Positions 1 to 9,081 of a stretch of 64,000 nt of DNA are shown one piece after another. Position 1 is the first letter of the stretch, and every line of letters begins with the position of its first letter. Position numbers and translations under genes: made by a program. The notes below the pieces were generated by a model that saw only the letters and a program-made list of their open reading frames with translations, made no database searches and was not told where the DNA came from. The DNA comes from Algoriphagus antarcticus (GTDB lineage Bacteria; Bacteroidota; Bacteroidia; Cytophagales; Cyclobacteriaceae): assembly GCF_002150685.1 (NCBI RefSeq), contig NZ_MSSW01000011.1, forward strand, positions 40,122-104,121. The letters are read 5' to 3'.

Positions 1-203
1 CAATAAACTAAATAATAGAATAAACTGTAGGAAGCTATCATTTTTTTGCTGGGCGGCGTAGCCTAATTTCAGTGACTGAAATATAGCATTTCATATCGGC
101 GAAAAAGCGTCGGCAATTACGTTAAACTAAAAAGGAGAGCTGAAGTCATGTTCTTACTTTTGGATAAGTCAATGATATTAATCTCTCTCATAGAATTCGG
201 ACC

Positions 204-464
204 TTAAACTCCCAGACTAACCCTGGACTCAGAATACAAATCATACACTGCTATCAGCGCTTCGGATCCTTTGGCATCAGGATACGACTCGTAATTCTTT
301 ATCTCTTCACGACTTTCCACATAGACAGGATTGTACTTTTCGTCATACACATTCCAGACAATCAACAAAAAGTGATAGCTGATTTTACTCGCTCTCCCCT
401 CCTCCAGCCAGGATTCAAAAAGCTCTTCTGTTATAGATTTAGGATAATCTGGTCCTTCAAACAT
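204..464 (-). CDS. Small hypothetical protein (86 aa)
   Basis: I do not recognise a named family. The 86-residue product is acidic, soluble and lacks a signal peptide or membrane segment, so it is probably cytoplasmic. It opens with a Pro-rich start (FEGPDYPKS) and has an alternating hydrophobic core (YHFLLIVWNVYDEKYNPVYVES) that looks like beta strands, then a helical end. The composition is that of a real protein rather than a shadow reading frame, and the ATG at 462-464 is the only plausible start. It stands alone, with no close neighbour on its strand. The function is unknown. Confidence 0.55.
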   Translation of the reverse strand: MFEGPDYPKSITEELFESWLEEGRASKISYHFLLIVWNVYDEKYNPVYVESREEIKNYESYPDAKGSEALIAVYDLYSESRVSLGV

Positions 465-884
465 GTGGGGAGGTGGAGATGGTTAGTTAAGTTCAAAGTT
501 AAGAAATTGACGGGAGATCAAAGATTAATTCCCTTGGGTCTCGGTACTGAAAACGCTACACAAATATGTCCTCTGATGACACTCTTTGATTATTATGGGA
601 ATTAGACTTTTTGATTATACGGTTTTCAGCCAATAGCCAGTAAAACACCAAATGGCCTCGGCTAGGCTCGGCCACCGGTTTAAGAATATGTCAGCACGAT
701 TCAGTATGGTCATATTAGACTTTCAAAAAATAATGAGTATCTGTGATCTTGCACATATCAATAATATATTTGGTTTTTACAGGTAAAAATCCCCCTAGTC
801 CCCTTTGGGAAGTTGGAGTAGCCGAAACTGATCCTCAAACATTAATTCCAACCATTTGGGTGCAACATAGCGAACAGTCATAAA
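465..884. other. Intergenic stretch without recognisable gene
   Basis: About 420 bases between the small hypothetical gene and the terminator of the stress-protein gene. A forward frame at 372-605 overlaps the real minus-strand gene and is not protein-like. A CCCCCTAGTCCCC run near 790-810 resembles the intergenic C-rich motifs common in Bacteroidota. I see no RNA gene or complete repeat here. Confidence 0.4.
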
Positions 885-918
885 AAAAATGCCGCAAGAT
901 TACAATTGCGGCATTTTT
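885..918 (-). terminator. Rho-independent terminator of the stress-protein gene
   Basis: A perfect 13-base stem (TGCCGCAA core with flanking A/T pairs, arms 885-897 and 906-918) closes an 8-base loop. On the minus strand it is followed by a T run, 20 bases after the stop of the gene at 938-1429. Confidence 0.85.
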
Positions 919-937
919 AACTTAAATAATTGGATTT

Positions 938-1429
938 TTATTTTCCGAATGTTTCGTGATCACCCATTTCTGGTTCTGAATCAGTGAGGTTAGCTTTGGC
1001 GATCTTGAAGAGTTGTACCAGCTTGTTTTCATCTGCTTTCCAGTGTTCTCCACTTTGGATTTTGATCTCCAGCATAGCCAAAGTCGGATCATCTTTTCCT
1101 TTTGGGAACCAAGCGGCTACCCATTTATTCCAATAACGATCGATTAGACTTTTATCCTCCGTTAGATTGGCTTTTCCGGAAAGTGAAACGTAGGTCTGGT
1201 CGTCTTTATCTGCAAAAGTCAAACAGACGTCTCGATCACGTTTGATCTCGTATGCTTTCGCGTCTGTTCGGTCCGTAAAGAAATATATCGTGCCGTCATA
1301 TTCATCTTGGACCAAACTCATGGGTCTCCCCCGTAGTTTTTCCTCCAAATCATCGTGAGTGACCAGCATTCCAAATTTGATTTCTTTGATGAGATTCCAG
1401 ATAAGTTGTTTGTGTTCAGGACTTGACAT
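938..1429 (-). CDS. Pyridoxamine 5'-phosphate oxidase-like general stress protein
   Basis: A 163-residue cytoplasmic protein of the FMN-binding split-barrel fold, in the general stress protein 26 subgroup. The sequence follows that subgroup closely: an N-terminal helix, a GMLVT strand, RGRPMS near residue 35, an IYFFTDRTDAKAYEI strand-helix unit, VSLSGKANL, and then the diagnostic WNKWVAAWFPKGKDDP segment near residue 105. Such proteins bind FMN or related flavins; their physiological substrate is mostly unknown, so oxidase activity should not be assumed. It is transcribed alone in the same direction as the aldehyde dehydrogenase 52 bases upstream, and ends in a strong hairpin. Length is normal for the family. 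Confidence 0.85.
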   Translation of the reverse strand: MSSPEHKQLIWNLIKEIKFGMLVTHDDLEEKLRGRPMSLVQDEYDGTIYFFTDRTDAKAYEIKRDRDVCLTFADKDDQTYVSLSGKANLTEDKSLIDRYWNKWVAAWFPKGKDDPTLAMLEIKIQSGEHWKADENKLVQLFKIAKANLTDSEPEMGDHETFGK

Positions 1430-1481
1430 GGTTATAGTTTTTTAAGTGATTTAATTGCTTAGTATTTTATTTGAGCATTAG

Positions 1482-2879
1482 TTATTCAGAACCGGCTAGA
1501 ACAATTGATTTGACATTGACGAATTCTTTCATTCCGAATCCTCCGTGCTCTCTACCAAATCCGGAATCTTTTACTCCTCCGAAAGGCATAGCTGGCTTGG
1601 CTAATCCAAACGTGTTGATAAAGATCATACCTGTGTCAAAATGATTGGCGGCTAGCTTCGCTGCACGTTTTTCATCCTTAGAGAAGATTCCCCCTCCTAG
1701 CCCAAATCGGCTATCATTGGCAATTCGAAAAGCATCTGTTTCATCTTTCGCTTTGATCAATGCTGCTACTGGACCAAAGATTTCCTCCTCATAGGCAGGC
1801 TGACCAGTCTTTACAGAGCCAAGCACTGTTGCTGGATAGAAATAACCCTCGCCTTCAGGTATTTTTCCACCACAAAGAATTACCGCACCTTTTTCCACGC
1901 TTTTCAGCACCTGCTCATGCATAGTTTCACGAAGATCTTTTCTAGCCATCGGGCCTAAATCTGAATCTTCTGAATTGGGATCTCCCATTTTCAAATTGCT
2001 CATGGCCTCGACAAATGCCTTCTTGAATGGCTCATAGACCGAATCCACCACTATAAATCGCTTAGCGGCAATACAGGTTTCTCCATTATTATAGACTCGA
2101 CCTTTGACACACATTTCAACAGCAACTTTCAGATCAGCATCCTCCAGTACGATGTAGGCATCATTGCTTCCCAATTCAAGTACAGATTTTTTCAAGGCTG
2201 CGCCTGTCTTTTCGCCAATGGACTGGCCCGCATCCGAGCTTCCGGTAAAAGTCACGCCTCGAACCAATTTGTGCTTGATCACTTCATCTGACTGATCATG
2301 ATCTATGATCAATTGGCTGAATAAATGAGCTGGAAGTCCTGCTTCATGAAGAATCTTCTCAAGCATCGCCCCGGTTCCGGTGACATTGGAGGCATGCTTC
2401 ATCAATACCCCATTTCCGGCAACCAAACTTGCGATTGCATACCGCATGACTTGATAAACGGGATAATTCCAAGGCTGAATTCCGTAAATCACTCCTAATG
2501 GAGAGAATGAAATAATTCCTCTCTCGCCATCTTCGAGCTCTCTTTCGATATCTTCGAATTCTGAGGGTGCCTTTTCTGCGGAATATTCACAAATCGCTGC
2601 GCAAAGTTCAATTTCCTGATAGCTTTGAGTAAGTAACTTCCCCATTTCATCCGTCATCAGAGAAGCCAATTCTTTCTTGTTGTCCATTAAGGCTTTTCCA
2701 ATAGCCTTAATTACTGTAGCTCGCTCGGAAACTTCCTCTTGTTTCCATTCCAAAAATGCTTCATGGCATTTTTGGATCACATTGTTGAGTTTATCAGCAG
2801 ACATGTATTCGTAGGATTTTATTTCTTTCCCATTGAGAGGATTGATCGTGGTTATTTTCTCTTTTTTTTCTGTAGTCAT
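1482..2879 (-). CDS. NAD(P)-dependent succinate-semialdehyde dehydrogenase family protein
   Basis: A 465-residue aldehyde dehydrogenase that oxidises an aldehyde to the acid with NAD(P). The full ALDH fold is present: the PWNYPVYQ cofactor-pocket motif near residue 135, GVTFTGSSDAG, the general-base segment LELGSND near residue 235, and the nucleophile in NNGETCIAAKRF (Cys about 269). EEIFGPVAAL and MPFGGVKDSGFGREHG close the protein. The short N-terminus, and VLMKHASNVTGTG where many ALDHs have VVLKPSE, match the YneI/Sad subgroup acting on succinate semialdehyde. Substrate is inferred from subgroup only. The gene lies 37 bases after an SDR on the same strand, so the two may be cotranscribed. 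Confidence 0.85.
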   Translation of the reverse strand: MTTEKKEKITTINPLNGKEIKSYEYMSADKLNNVIQKCHEAFLEWKQEEVSERATVIKAIGKALMDNKKELASLMTDEMGKLLTQSYQEIELCAAICEYSAEKAPSEFEDIERELEDGERGIISFSPLGVIYGIQPWNYPVYQVMRYAIASLVAGNGVLMKHASNVTGTGAMLEKILHEAGLPAHLFSQLIIDHDQSDEVIKHKLVRGVTFTGSSDAGQSIGEKTGAALKKSVLELGSNDAYIVLEDADLKVAVEMCVKGRVYNNGETCIAAKRFIVVDSVYEPFKKAFVEAMSNLKMGDPNSEDSDLGPMARKDLRETMHEQVLKSVEKGAVILCGGKIPEGEGYFYPATVLGSVKTGQPAYEEEIFGPVAALIKAKDETDAFRIANDSRFGLGGGIFSKDEKRAAKLAANHFDTGMIFINTFGLAKPAMPFGGVKDSGFGREHGGFGMKEFVNVKSIVLAGSE

Positions 2880-2916
2880 AGTGTAGTTATTTTATAAAAA
2901 TTGGTTTGGAAAAAAT

Positions 2917-3657
2917 TTATTGCTGCTCTGATGGCATGATGTATATGTTATTGACATTTACACGACTAGGTTGAGAAAGTACATAGTAGATCGCTTCAGC
3001 AATATCTTCAGCTTCCAGCGTAGTCATATCTTTCATCCCCTTTAATTTTTCTTTAATATCCTCATCAGTAATGGTATCCATCAATTCCGAATCGGTAGCA
3101 CCGGGTTCTATCGAGGTCACGTTGATCCCATATTTAGGTGCAAGCTCTTGTCTCAAACCTTCCGAAAGCATTTTCACTGCAGACTTGGTCGCACAGTACA
3201 CTGCCCCGCCCGGGAAATAGCGATGGGCGGCAGAGGATGAAATGTTGATAATATTGCCGCCTTTATTTTTGATCAATTCCGGAAGCACGGCAGTCAGTCC
3301 GTTGAGGACACCTTTAATATTCACATCCACCATGGTATCCCATTCCTCTGTTTTGAATTTTTCAATAAAAGAAAGCGGCATCAAACCGGCATTGTTGACT
3401 AATCCGGTAACAGTTCCAAATTTGGATTTTGCTTTTTCCACTACGTTTTTTAACTCATCTATTTTAGTTACATCAGCAGCAACTGCGAGAGCTTGGCCAC
3501 CTGATTTTTCAATTTGAGTTTGGATATCATCAAGCTTTTCTTCACGTCTTGCCGTAAGCACAACTTTGAAGCCTTCACTAGCCAATTTGAGTGCTGTAGC
3601 CTTTCCGATTCCGCTCGATGCTCCTGTGATGATGATTATTTGATTGTTATTATCCAT
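2917..3657 (-). CDS. SDR family NAD(P)-dependent oxidoreductase (YdfG-like)
   Basis: A classical short-chain dehydrogenase of 246 residues when started at the ATG at 3655-3657. The longer open frame to 3756 adds 33 residues with no family similarity, and the sequence after this ATG begins directly with the Rossmann strand. Motifs are TGASSGIG (11-18), NNAG, the catalytic serine in NISSSAAH, and YCATKSA with the catalytic Tyr and Lys. The C-terminus, ending NNIYIMPSEQQ, is the arrangement seen in the serine/3-hydroxy acid dehydrogenase (YdfG) subgroup. The substrate is unknown. It is divergent from the SDR at 3951 and precedes the aldehyde dehydrogenase in the same direction. Confidence 0.85.
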   Translation of the reverse strand: MDNNNQIIIITGASSGIGKATALKLASEGFKVVLTARREEKLDDIQTQIEKSGGQALAVAADVTKIDELKNVVEKAKSKFGTVTGLVNNAGLMPLSFIEKFKTEEWDTMVDVNIKGVLNGLTAVLPELIKNKGGNIINISSSAAHRYFPGGAVYCATKSAVKMLSEGLRQELAPKYGINVTSIEPGATDSELMDTITDEDIKEKLKGMKDMTTLEAEDIAEAIYYVLSQPSRVNVNNIYIMPSEQQ

Positions 3658-3950
3658 GATTGTTATTTTAAAATGAAAAAAATATGCTACCAGTTTATTG
3701 CAAACAGGATTCCAAGAGTTGTTTACTTCCTTAATGGAAAAGAGAGCCCGATTCACATTTTAGCACAGTAGAAATTTTGCCACAGGCTGGGCATTTATTG
3801 TCCGTTGCTTTCGATCTTAAATAGTATTTTAAAGACCAAATGGGGGAAAAAGGGCAATTCAGAGAGGACCAAAAAAAGGATTGGTATTTGCAAAAAAATA
3901 AGATGAGGACATATTTAAACTAGTAGTACATCATTTTTAAAATAGAAACT

Positions 3951-4865
3951 ATGAGCACATTCAAACTTTCATCGATGCCTTCCCAACAAGGAAAAGTCGC
4001 AGTGGTCACCGGAGCAAACATTGGCTTGGGATATGAAACCGCTTTGGGACTCGCAAAAAAAGGTTCCAAAGTCATTTTAGCATGTAGAGATTTCGAGAAA
4101 GCAGAAAAAGCGATGCAAAAAATCTTAAAATCAGTTCCCAAGGCTGTTCTTGAAATTATACTTGTTGATTTGAAAAATCTGGATTCTGTTCATGGCTTTG
4201 CGGAAGAATTTCTGGTCAAATATAATCGTTTGGATTTTTTGATTTTAAACGCCGGAATCATGGCAACTCCCTTTTCCAAAACTAAGGATGGGTTTGAAAG
4301 TCAGATGGCCGTCAATTATTTCTCTCATTTTCTCTTAACCAATCTACTTTTTCCAGTAATCAAAAAGACAAAAAATGCCAGAATAGTCAGCTTGAGTAGC
4401 ATTGCGCACAAGAATGGGAAAATTGATTTTGAAAATCTAAATTCTCAAAAATCCTATTCCAAATGGGGTGCTTATGGGCAAAGTAAATTGGCCTGCCTGA
4501 TGTTTGCGTTTGAATTTCAGCGAAGAATCGACCATGAAAAATTGGAGATTAAATCGCTTGCTGCCCATCCGGGAATGTCGAGCACAAATCTCGGTCAACA
4601 TCTTCCAAAAATTGCACAATTTTTCTTTGGCCCGATTTCTTCGTTGATTGGTCATGATGGAAAAGCTGGAGCAAAGCCAACATTAATGGCCGCTTTGGAG
4701 CCCTCTTTGGATGGTGGAGAATACATTGGACCAAATGGATTTATGGAAGCAAAAGGGGATCCCGGCCGAGTGAAATCTTCAGATCGATCTCAAGATATCA
4801 GCGTGGCTCAAAGGCTATGGACTGTTTCTGAAAACTTAACGGGAAAAGAGTTTGATTTGAAATAA
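3951..4865 (+). CDS. SDR family oxidoreductase (retinol dehydrogenase / protochlorophyllide reductase-like)
   Basis: A 304-residue SDR with a long C-terminal part typical of the retinol-dehydrogenase/WW-oxidoreductase-like group. Visible motifs are TGANIGLG (about 19-26), DLKNLDSV, the NAG motif in LNAGIM, the catalytic serine in SLSSIAHK and the active pair Y175/K179 in YGQSK. LAAHPG follows, as in this group. It is clearly a paralogue of the gene at 7140: motifs fall at the same residue numbers and long stretches match. An M13 peptidase gene in opposite orientation lies between them. The natural substrate cannot be told from sequence. Confidence 0.85.
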   Translation: MSTFKLSSMPSQQGKVAVVTGANIGLGYETALGLAKKGSKVILACRDFEKAEKAMQKILKSVPKAVLEIILVDLKNLDSVHGFAEEFLVKYNRLDFLILNAGIMATPFSKTKDGFESQMAVNYFSHFLLTNLLFPVIKKTKNARIVSLSSIAHKNGKIDFENLNSQKSYSKWGAYGQSKLACLMFAFEFQRRIDHEKLEIKSLAAHPGMSSTNLGQHLPKIAQFFFGPISSLIGHDGKAGAKPTLMAALEPSLDGGEYIGPNGFMEAKGDPGRVKSSDRSQDISVAQRLWTVSENLTGKEFDLK

Positions 4866-4948
4866 TAGCTGATTCCTGCAATCCTCAAAATTCGATAACT
4901 GACAACCGATCAGTTATCAGATAGTTGGTATGGATGTCAAAACTCCAA

Positions 4949-6973
4949 TTACCAAATCCTGATCCTTTCCTCTGCTGATTTATAGTTTTTATCTCCAGGT
5001 TGGATGGCAAAAGAAGCGTAAAAAGGATCAAAATTCATCAGTGGACCATTCACACGCCATACTGCTGGAGAGTGGGAATTTGTATTCACATAGGTGCGCA
5101 TAAACTCATCGCGGGTTTTCACTCTCCAGATTCTAGCTATGGATAAACAGAATCTCTGATCAGGAGTAAATCCATCGATTCTAGTGGTATCCTGTCCTTG
5201 CTCAGTCATCTTGAATGCGTCGTAAGCAATGTATATCCCGCCATTGTCGGCAGTATTCTCACCGATAGTCATTGCGCCTTTCACATGCACTGAATCCAGT
5301 ACCGTGAAGGTGTCGTATCGCTCGATCAACTGCTGGGTTTTGCCCTTAAACTTCTCATAATCTGCATCTGTCCACCAGTTTTTCACATTGCCGTCTTTGT
5401 CATATTGTGCTCCCTGATCATCAAAAGCATGCGTAAGCTCATGACCTATGACCATACCTATGCCGCCATAATTAATTGCATCATCAGCATATAGATCAAA
5501 ATATGGATACTGAAGGATTCCTGCCGGAAAAACTATTTCATTCAACGATGGATTGTAGTACGCCGTCACTGTGGAAGGAGTAGTCCCCCACTCTAGCTTG
5601 TTTGGTGCCTTGCCAAATTTGTCCAGTTCATAGCGGCTTTGATCTTGGCGCAAAGCAAGTACATTTTCAAAATACTTATTTCGATCTATAGTCACATCGT
5701 ATTCTCTCCACTCATCCGGATAGCCTATTTTCTTGGTAATCGCATACAGCTTTTCTTTAGCCTGAGTTTTTGTACTATCGCTCATCCAGTCCAATTGATT
5801 TATTCTGTTTTCAAAGGCTTTTTGAAGATTGTTCACCAGATCCAACACACGCTTTTTCGCATCTTCATTGAAGTATTGCTTTACATACAACTGCCCAAGT
5901 GCATAGCCTAATTGTCGATCTACTTTCTGTACCATCTGCTGTGGCCGAGTCAATTGAGTGGATTGTCCTGAAATCACTTTTTCATAGGCAAAAGAAGCAT
6001 CCTCAAAAGGTTTGCTCAATACTTCAGCATAGGAGGCAAGTGTATGAGCCTTGACATAAATTTTCCAATCTGAAAGTGGAACGGATTTTAACATCTTATT
6101 CAATGATTCATAATATGCCGGTTGGCGGACATCTACGGAATCTGCATCCAATCCCAACTGGTCTAACATGGAAGGCCATCCAATATTGGGCTGCTTTTGG
6201 TTTAATTCGGCCACAGCCATTTTATGGTAATTCTCTTTAACTACCCGGCGTTCGATGCGCGTTTTATGGGATTCCGCTAGTTTCTTTTCAATAGAGTATA
6301 TCTTCTCCGCGCTACTTTTTGCTTCAGATTTATCACTTCCTGTGAGTTGAAAAAGAGTAGAAAGGTAATCTACATAAGCTTTTTGAATGGCTAAAGTGGA
6401 AGAATCTGTCTTGAAATAGTAATCCCTATCTGGCAAACCCAACCCAGTCTGACTGAAATGGGCGATGTTGATACTGCTGTTTTCTGCATCCGGAGAGATT
6501 CCCAGACTAATAAGAGATTGATTGTTCGACTTGATCTCATCAGTTATGAAACTCATCAAACTGTTCAGGTCATTGGTTGCTTCAATTTCAGCCAAAATTG
6601 GTTTGATAGGTTCAAAGCCACGCTGATCGATGGCCGCTATGTCCATACCTGAAGCGTAAAAATCACCCACTTTTTGTTCTATACTACCAGCTGGGTTTTC
6701 CGTGGCTGAGACTTCTTCCAAAATATTCTCCAGAAGCTGTTTTTGAGGAATATTCAAAAATGAATAGGAACCTACACCCGACTGATCATCAGCTATTAGC
6801 GCAGAGTCGTACCATAGACCGTTGACATGCATAAAGAAATTATCACCGGGCTTGATCGAAGAATCAATCCCATCAACGCTCACAAACTGTTTCTTTGCTT
6901 CTGGGTTTTCGGATGAATTTTGCTGGCCACATGAAACCAAAAGCATCAGGGAGGCGAAAAGTACATTTCTCAT
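4949..6973 (-). CDS. M13 family zinc metallopeptidase (PepO/neprilysin-like), lipoprotein
   Basis: A secreted zinc endopeptidase of about 674 residues. I place the start at the ATG at 6971-6973, because it begins a lipoprotein signal (MRNVLFASLMLLVSC, Cys15); the longer open frame adds 19 unlikely residues. The N-terminal M13 domain opens with DNFFMHVNGLW. The catalytic domain has NAYYNP-like TAYYNPSLNEIVFPAGILQ, the zinc motif HELTH (H511, E512, H515) and ENTADNGG (about 571) supplying the third ligand. It ends in RIRIW rather than the CRVW end of many relatives. It probably cleaves short peptides in the periplasm or at the outer-membrane surface. It is transcribed alone, between two paralogous SDR genes. 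Confidence 0.92.
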   Translation of the reverse strand: MRNVLFASLMLLVSCGQQNSSENPEAKKQFVSVDGIDSSIKPGDNFFMHVNGLWYDSALIADDQSGVGSYSFLNIPQKQLLENILEEVSATENPAGSIEQKVGDFYASGMDIAAIDQRGFEPIKPILAEIEATNDLNSLMSFITDEIKSNNQSLISLGISPDAENSSINIAHFSQTGLGLPDRDYYFKTDSSTLAIQKAYVDYLSTLFQLTGSDKSEAKSSAEKIYSIEKKLAESHKTRIERRVVKENYHKMAVAELNQKQPNIGWPSMLDQLGLDADSVDVRQPAYYESLNKMLKSVPLSDWKIYVKAHTLASYAEVLSKPFEDASFAYEKVISGQSTQLTRPQQMVQKVDRQLGYALGQLYVKQYFNEDAKKRVLDLVNNLQKAFENRINQLDWMSDSTKTQAKEKLYAITKKIGYPDEWREYDVTIDRNKYFENVLALRQDQSRYELDKFGKAPNKLEWGTTPSTVTAYYNPSLNEIVFPAGILQYPYFDLYADDAINYGGIGMVIGHELTHAFDDQGAQYDKDGNVKNWWTDADYEKFKGKTQQLIERYDTFTVLDSVHVKGAMTIGENTADNGGIYIAYDAFKMTEQGQDTTRIDGFTPDQRFCLSIARIWRVKTRDEFMRTYVNTNSHSPAVWRVNGPLMNFDPFYASFAIQPGDKNYKSAEERIRIW

Positions 6974-7139
6974 AGTTAGTGTGGGTGTTTTGCAAAAGTT
7001 AAATGAAAAAATTGAGTTGACAAGTCGCATTTATATGACCGTCGATTTGACTTCTACCAATGATCAATTGAACAATTGTGTGGTTTCTCTAGTATCTTCA
7101 TTTTACTTCCTTTCTTATCATGACTAAAGCCTTTTACCC

Positions 7140-8051
7140 ATGAAAAATTTCTCAATGAAATCTGTCCCTTCACTAAAAGGCAAAGTTGCCTTAGTCACCG
7201 GTGCCAATATTGGTCTTGGATATGAAACTGCGTTGGCTTTGGCTAAAAAAGAAGCTACTGTAATTCTTGCCTGCCGTACTCTAAGCAAAGCACATCAGGC
7301 GATGAAGAATATTCTCAAGGAAGTGCCCGGAGCTGATTTGGAGATTATATTGCTTGATTTGAAAAGTCTAGATTCTGTTCGGGAGTTTGCAACAGAATTT
7401 GCCAAAAAATACGATAGCCTTAATCTCTTAATAGCAAATGCTGGAATTATGATGCCACCTTTTCAAACCACAAAAGAAGGATTTGAAAGTCAGTTTGGAG
7501 TGAATTACCTCGCACATTTTTTACTGGCGAATCTTCTATTTCCTATTCTAAAGAAAACCGAGAAATCCCGTTTAGTGATGCTGAGCAGTTTGGCACATAA
7601 GAGTGGAAAAATAGATTTCGAAAATTTGAATGCAGGTAAAAGCTATTCAAAATGGAAGGCCTATTCCCAAAGCAAATTGGCTTGCCTGATGTTTGCCTAC
7701 GAACTACAGCGTAGAATGGAAAAAGCTGGAATTAGCACAAAAGCTGTGGCAGCTCATCCCGGCCTTTCCGATACCAATTTAGGACAGTTCTTGCCCAACT
7801 TTGCAATGAAGTTATTTAGCCCATTGACATCCATTATAGGCCAAGAAGCCAAGTCAGGAGCACTTCCCACGCTAAGAGCAGCGTTGGATCCAGAAGTGAA
7901 AGGAGGAGAATATTACGGGCCTTCAGGCTTCAGAGAAGTTAAAGGAAATCCCATAAAAGTCAGCTCCTCTTCTCGATCTCATGATATGAAAATTGCCACT
8001 AAGCTTTGGGCAATTTCAGAGAAATTGACTGGTGAAAAGTTCGCGATATAG
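7140..8051 (+). CDS. SDR family oxidoreductase, paralogue of the gene at 3951
   Basis: A 303-residue short-chain dehydrogenase with TGANIGLGYETALALAKK at the N-terminus, NAGIM, MLSSLAHKSGKIDFENLN around the catalytic serine, and the active pair Y175/K179 in YSQSK. KAVAAHPGLS follows. It matches the protein encoded at 3951-4865 over its whole length, at well over half of positions by eye, so the two arose by duplication and have diverged. It runs convergently with the TIM-barrel gene at 8102, leaving only 50 bases. The substrate is unknown; lipid aldehydes, quinones or retinol-like molecules are possibilities for this group. Confidence 0.85.
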   Translation: MKNFSMKSVPSLKGKVALVTGANIGLGYETALALAKKEATVILACRTLSKAHQAMKNILKEVPGADLEIILLDLKSLDSVREFATEFAKKYDSLNLLIANAGIMMPPFQTTKEGFESQFGVNYLAHFLLANLLFPILKKTEKSRLVMLSSLAHKSGKIDFENLNAGKSYSKWKAYSQSKLACLMFAYELQRRMEKAGISTKAVAAHPGLSDTNLGQFLPNFAMKLFSPLTSIIGQEAKSGALPTLRAALDPEVKGGEYYGPSGFREVKGNPIKVSSSSRSHDMKIATKLWAISEKLTGEKFAI

Positions 8052-8101
8052 TGTCAATTATGAGCGACTTCTGTCATCGGACACGCGCCATTCCAATATG
8101 T

Positions 8102-8959
8102 TCACTTTTTCAAACCATGCAAATACGCTATGCTCCTTGGAACCTGCTGGTAGTAAATTGGACTTTCGTCTTCTAGGTAGAAGTGTTGAACTCCTGCCTT
8201 TTTTGCAGCTAAAATAATTTCCGGGAGATCAAGTTGGCCGGTTCCCAGCGTGACATCGTTTTCAGTTGGAGTTCCGCCAGACATATTACCCACTATGCCT
8301 TTTCGCAAATCTTTAAGGTGCATGAGCTTGAAGCGATCTCCGTATTTGGTAAGTAAAGCTGCTGGATCAGCTCCCGGGAAGAACGTCCAAAGTATATCCA
8401 TTTCGAAGCTTACATAATCGGGGTTTGTTTCCTGAACGATCAAATCGAAGAGGGTCCCATCTCCATGTGGCTCAAATTCATAACCGTGATTGTGATAGCA
8501 GAAAGTCAGTTCATAATCTTCCTTTAGCACCTTCCCTACCGCATTGAAATCAGCGATCGTTTGCTGTGCATCTTCCAGCGTAAAAGCTGCCGTGTGAGGA
8601 ACCCATGCCACTCGCACGAATTCTGCTCCCAGTGTTTGAGCATTTTCCGCTACAGTTGCCGTCTTTTCCATCAGGTCTTTGTAGCCTACTCCGAAGGAAG
8701 AGCAGTGCATCCCGCGCTTATCCAACTCTTTTTTAATATCTGAAGCAGTATGTCCAAATAAGCTTGAAAACTCCATATCAGTAATTCCCATGGCTTGAAG
8801 CGTATCTAGTGTAGCTGGCAGATCTTTGGAAAGGCTATTTCGATAGGTATAAGAAACCATCCCTGGCATTTCTGGGAACAGTGCATCTTGAACTTGCGCG
8901 AAAAGTGGAGTGGAAAATAACAACAAAAAAATGGTTAATACTGGCAATGATTTTTTCAT
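8102..8959 (-). CDS. Secreted sugar phosphate isomerase/epimerase (xylose isomerase-like TIM barrel)
   Basis: A 285-residue protein with a clear Sec signal peptide (MKKSLPVLTIFLLLFSTPLFAQ, cleavage expected after FAQ), followed by an AP-endonuclease-2/xylose-isomerase-like TIM barrel. Likely metal-site and catalytic segments are FCYHNHGYEF, EMDILWTFFPG, LMHLKDL and FYLEDES. This exported subgroup is common in Bacteroidota next to sugar oxidoreductases and is thought to epimerise or isomerise free sugars or glycosides in the periplasm. The substrate cannot be assigned. It is transcribed alone and converges on the SDR gene. Confidence 0.85.
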   Translation of the reverse strand: MKKSLPVLTIFLLLFSTPLFAQVQDALFPEMPGMVSYTYRNSLSKDLPATLDTLQAMGITDMEFSSLFGHTASDIKKELDKRGMHCSSFGVGYKDLMEKTATVAENAQTLGAEFVRVAWVPHTAAFTLEDAQQTIADFNAVGKVLKEDYELTFCYHNHGYEFEPHGDGTLFDLIVQETNPDYVSFEMDILWTFFPGADPAALLTKYGDRFKLMHLKDLRKGIVGNMSGGTPTENDVTLGTGQLDLPEIILAAKKAGVQHFYLEDESPIYYQQVPRSIAYLHGLKK

Positions 8960-9081
8960 GGTTTTTGGGAATAAAGTTGTGATTTAGCGAATCTGCACGA
9001 ATCGAGTTTTAAAGTACATGCATTTGACTGAAATGTATATTCCATAGCACATATTTTCTCCGTTAATTTAAGCAATCGATT

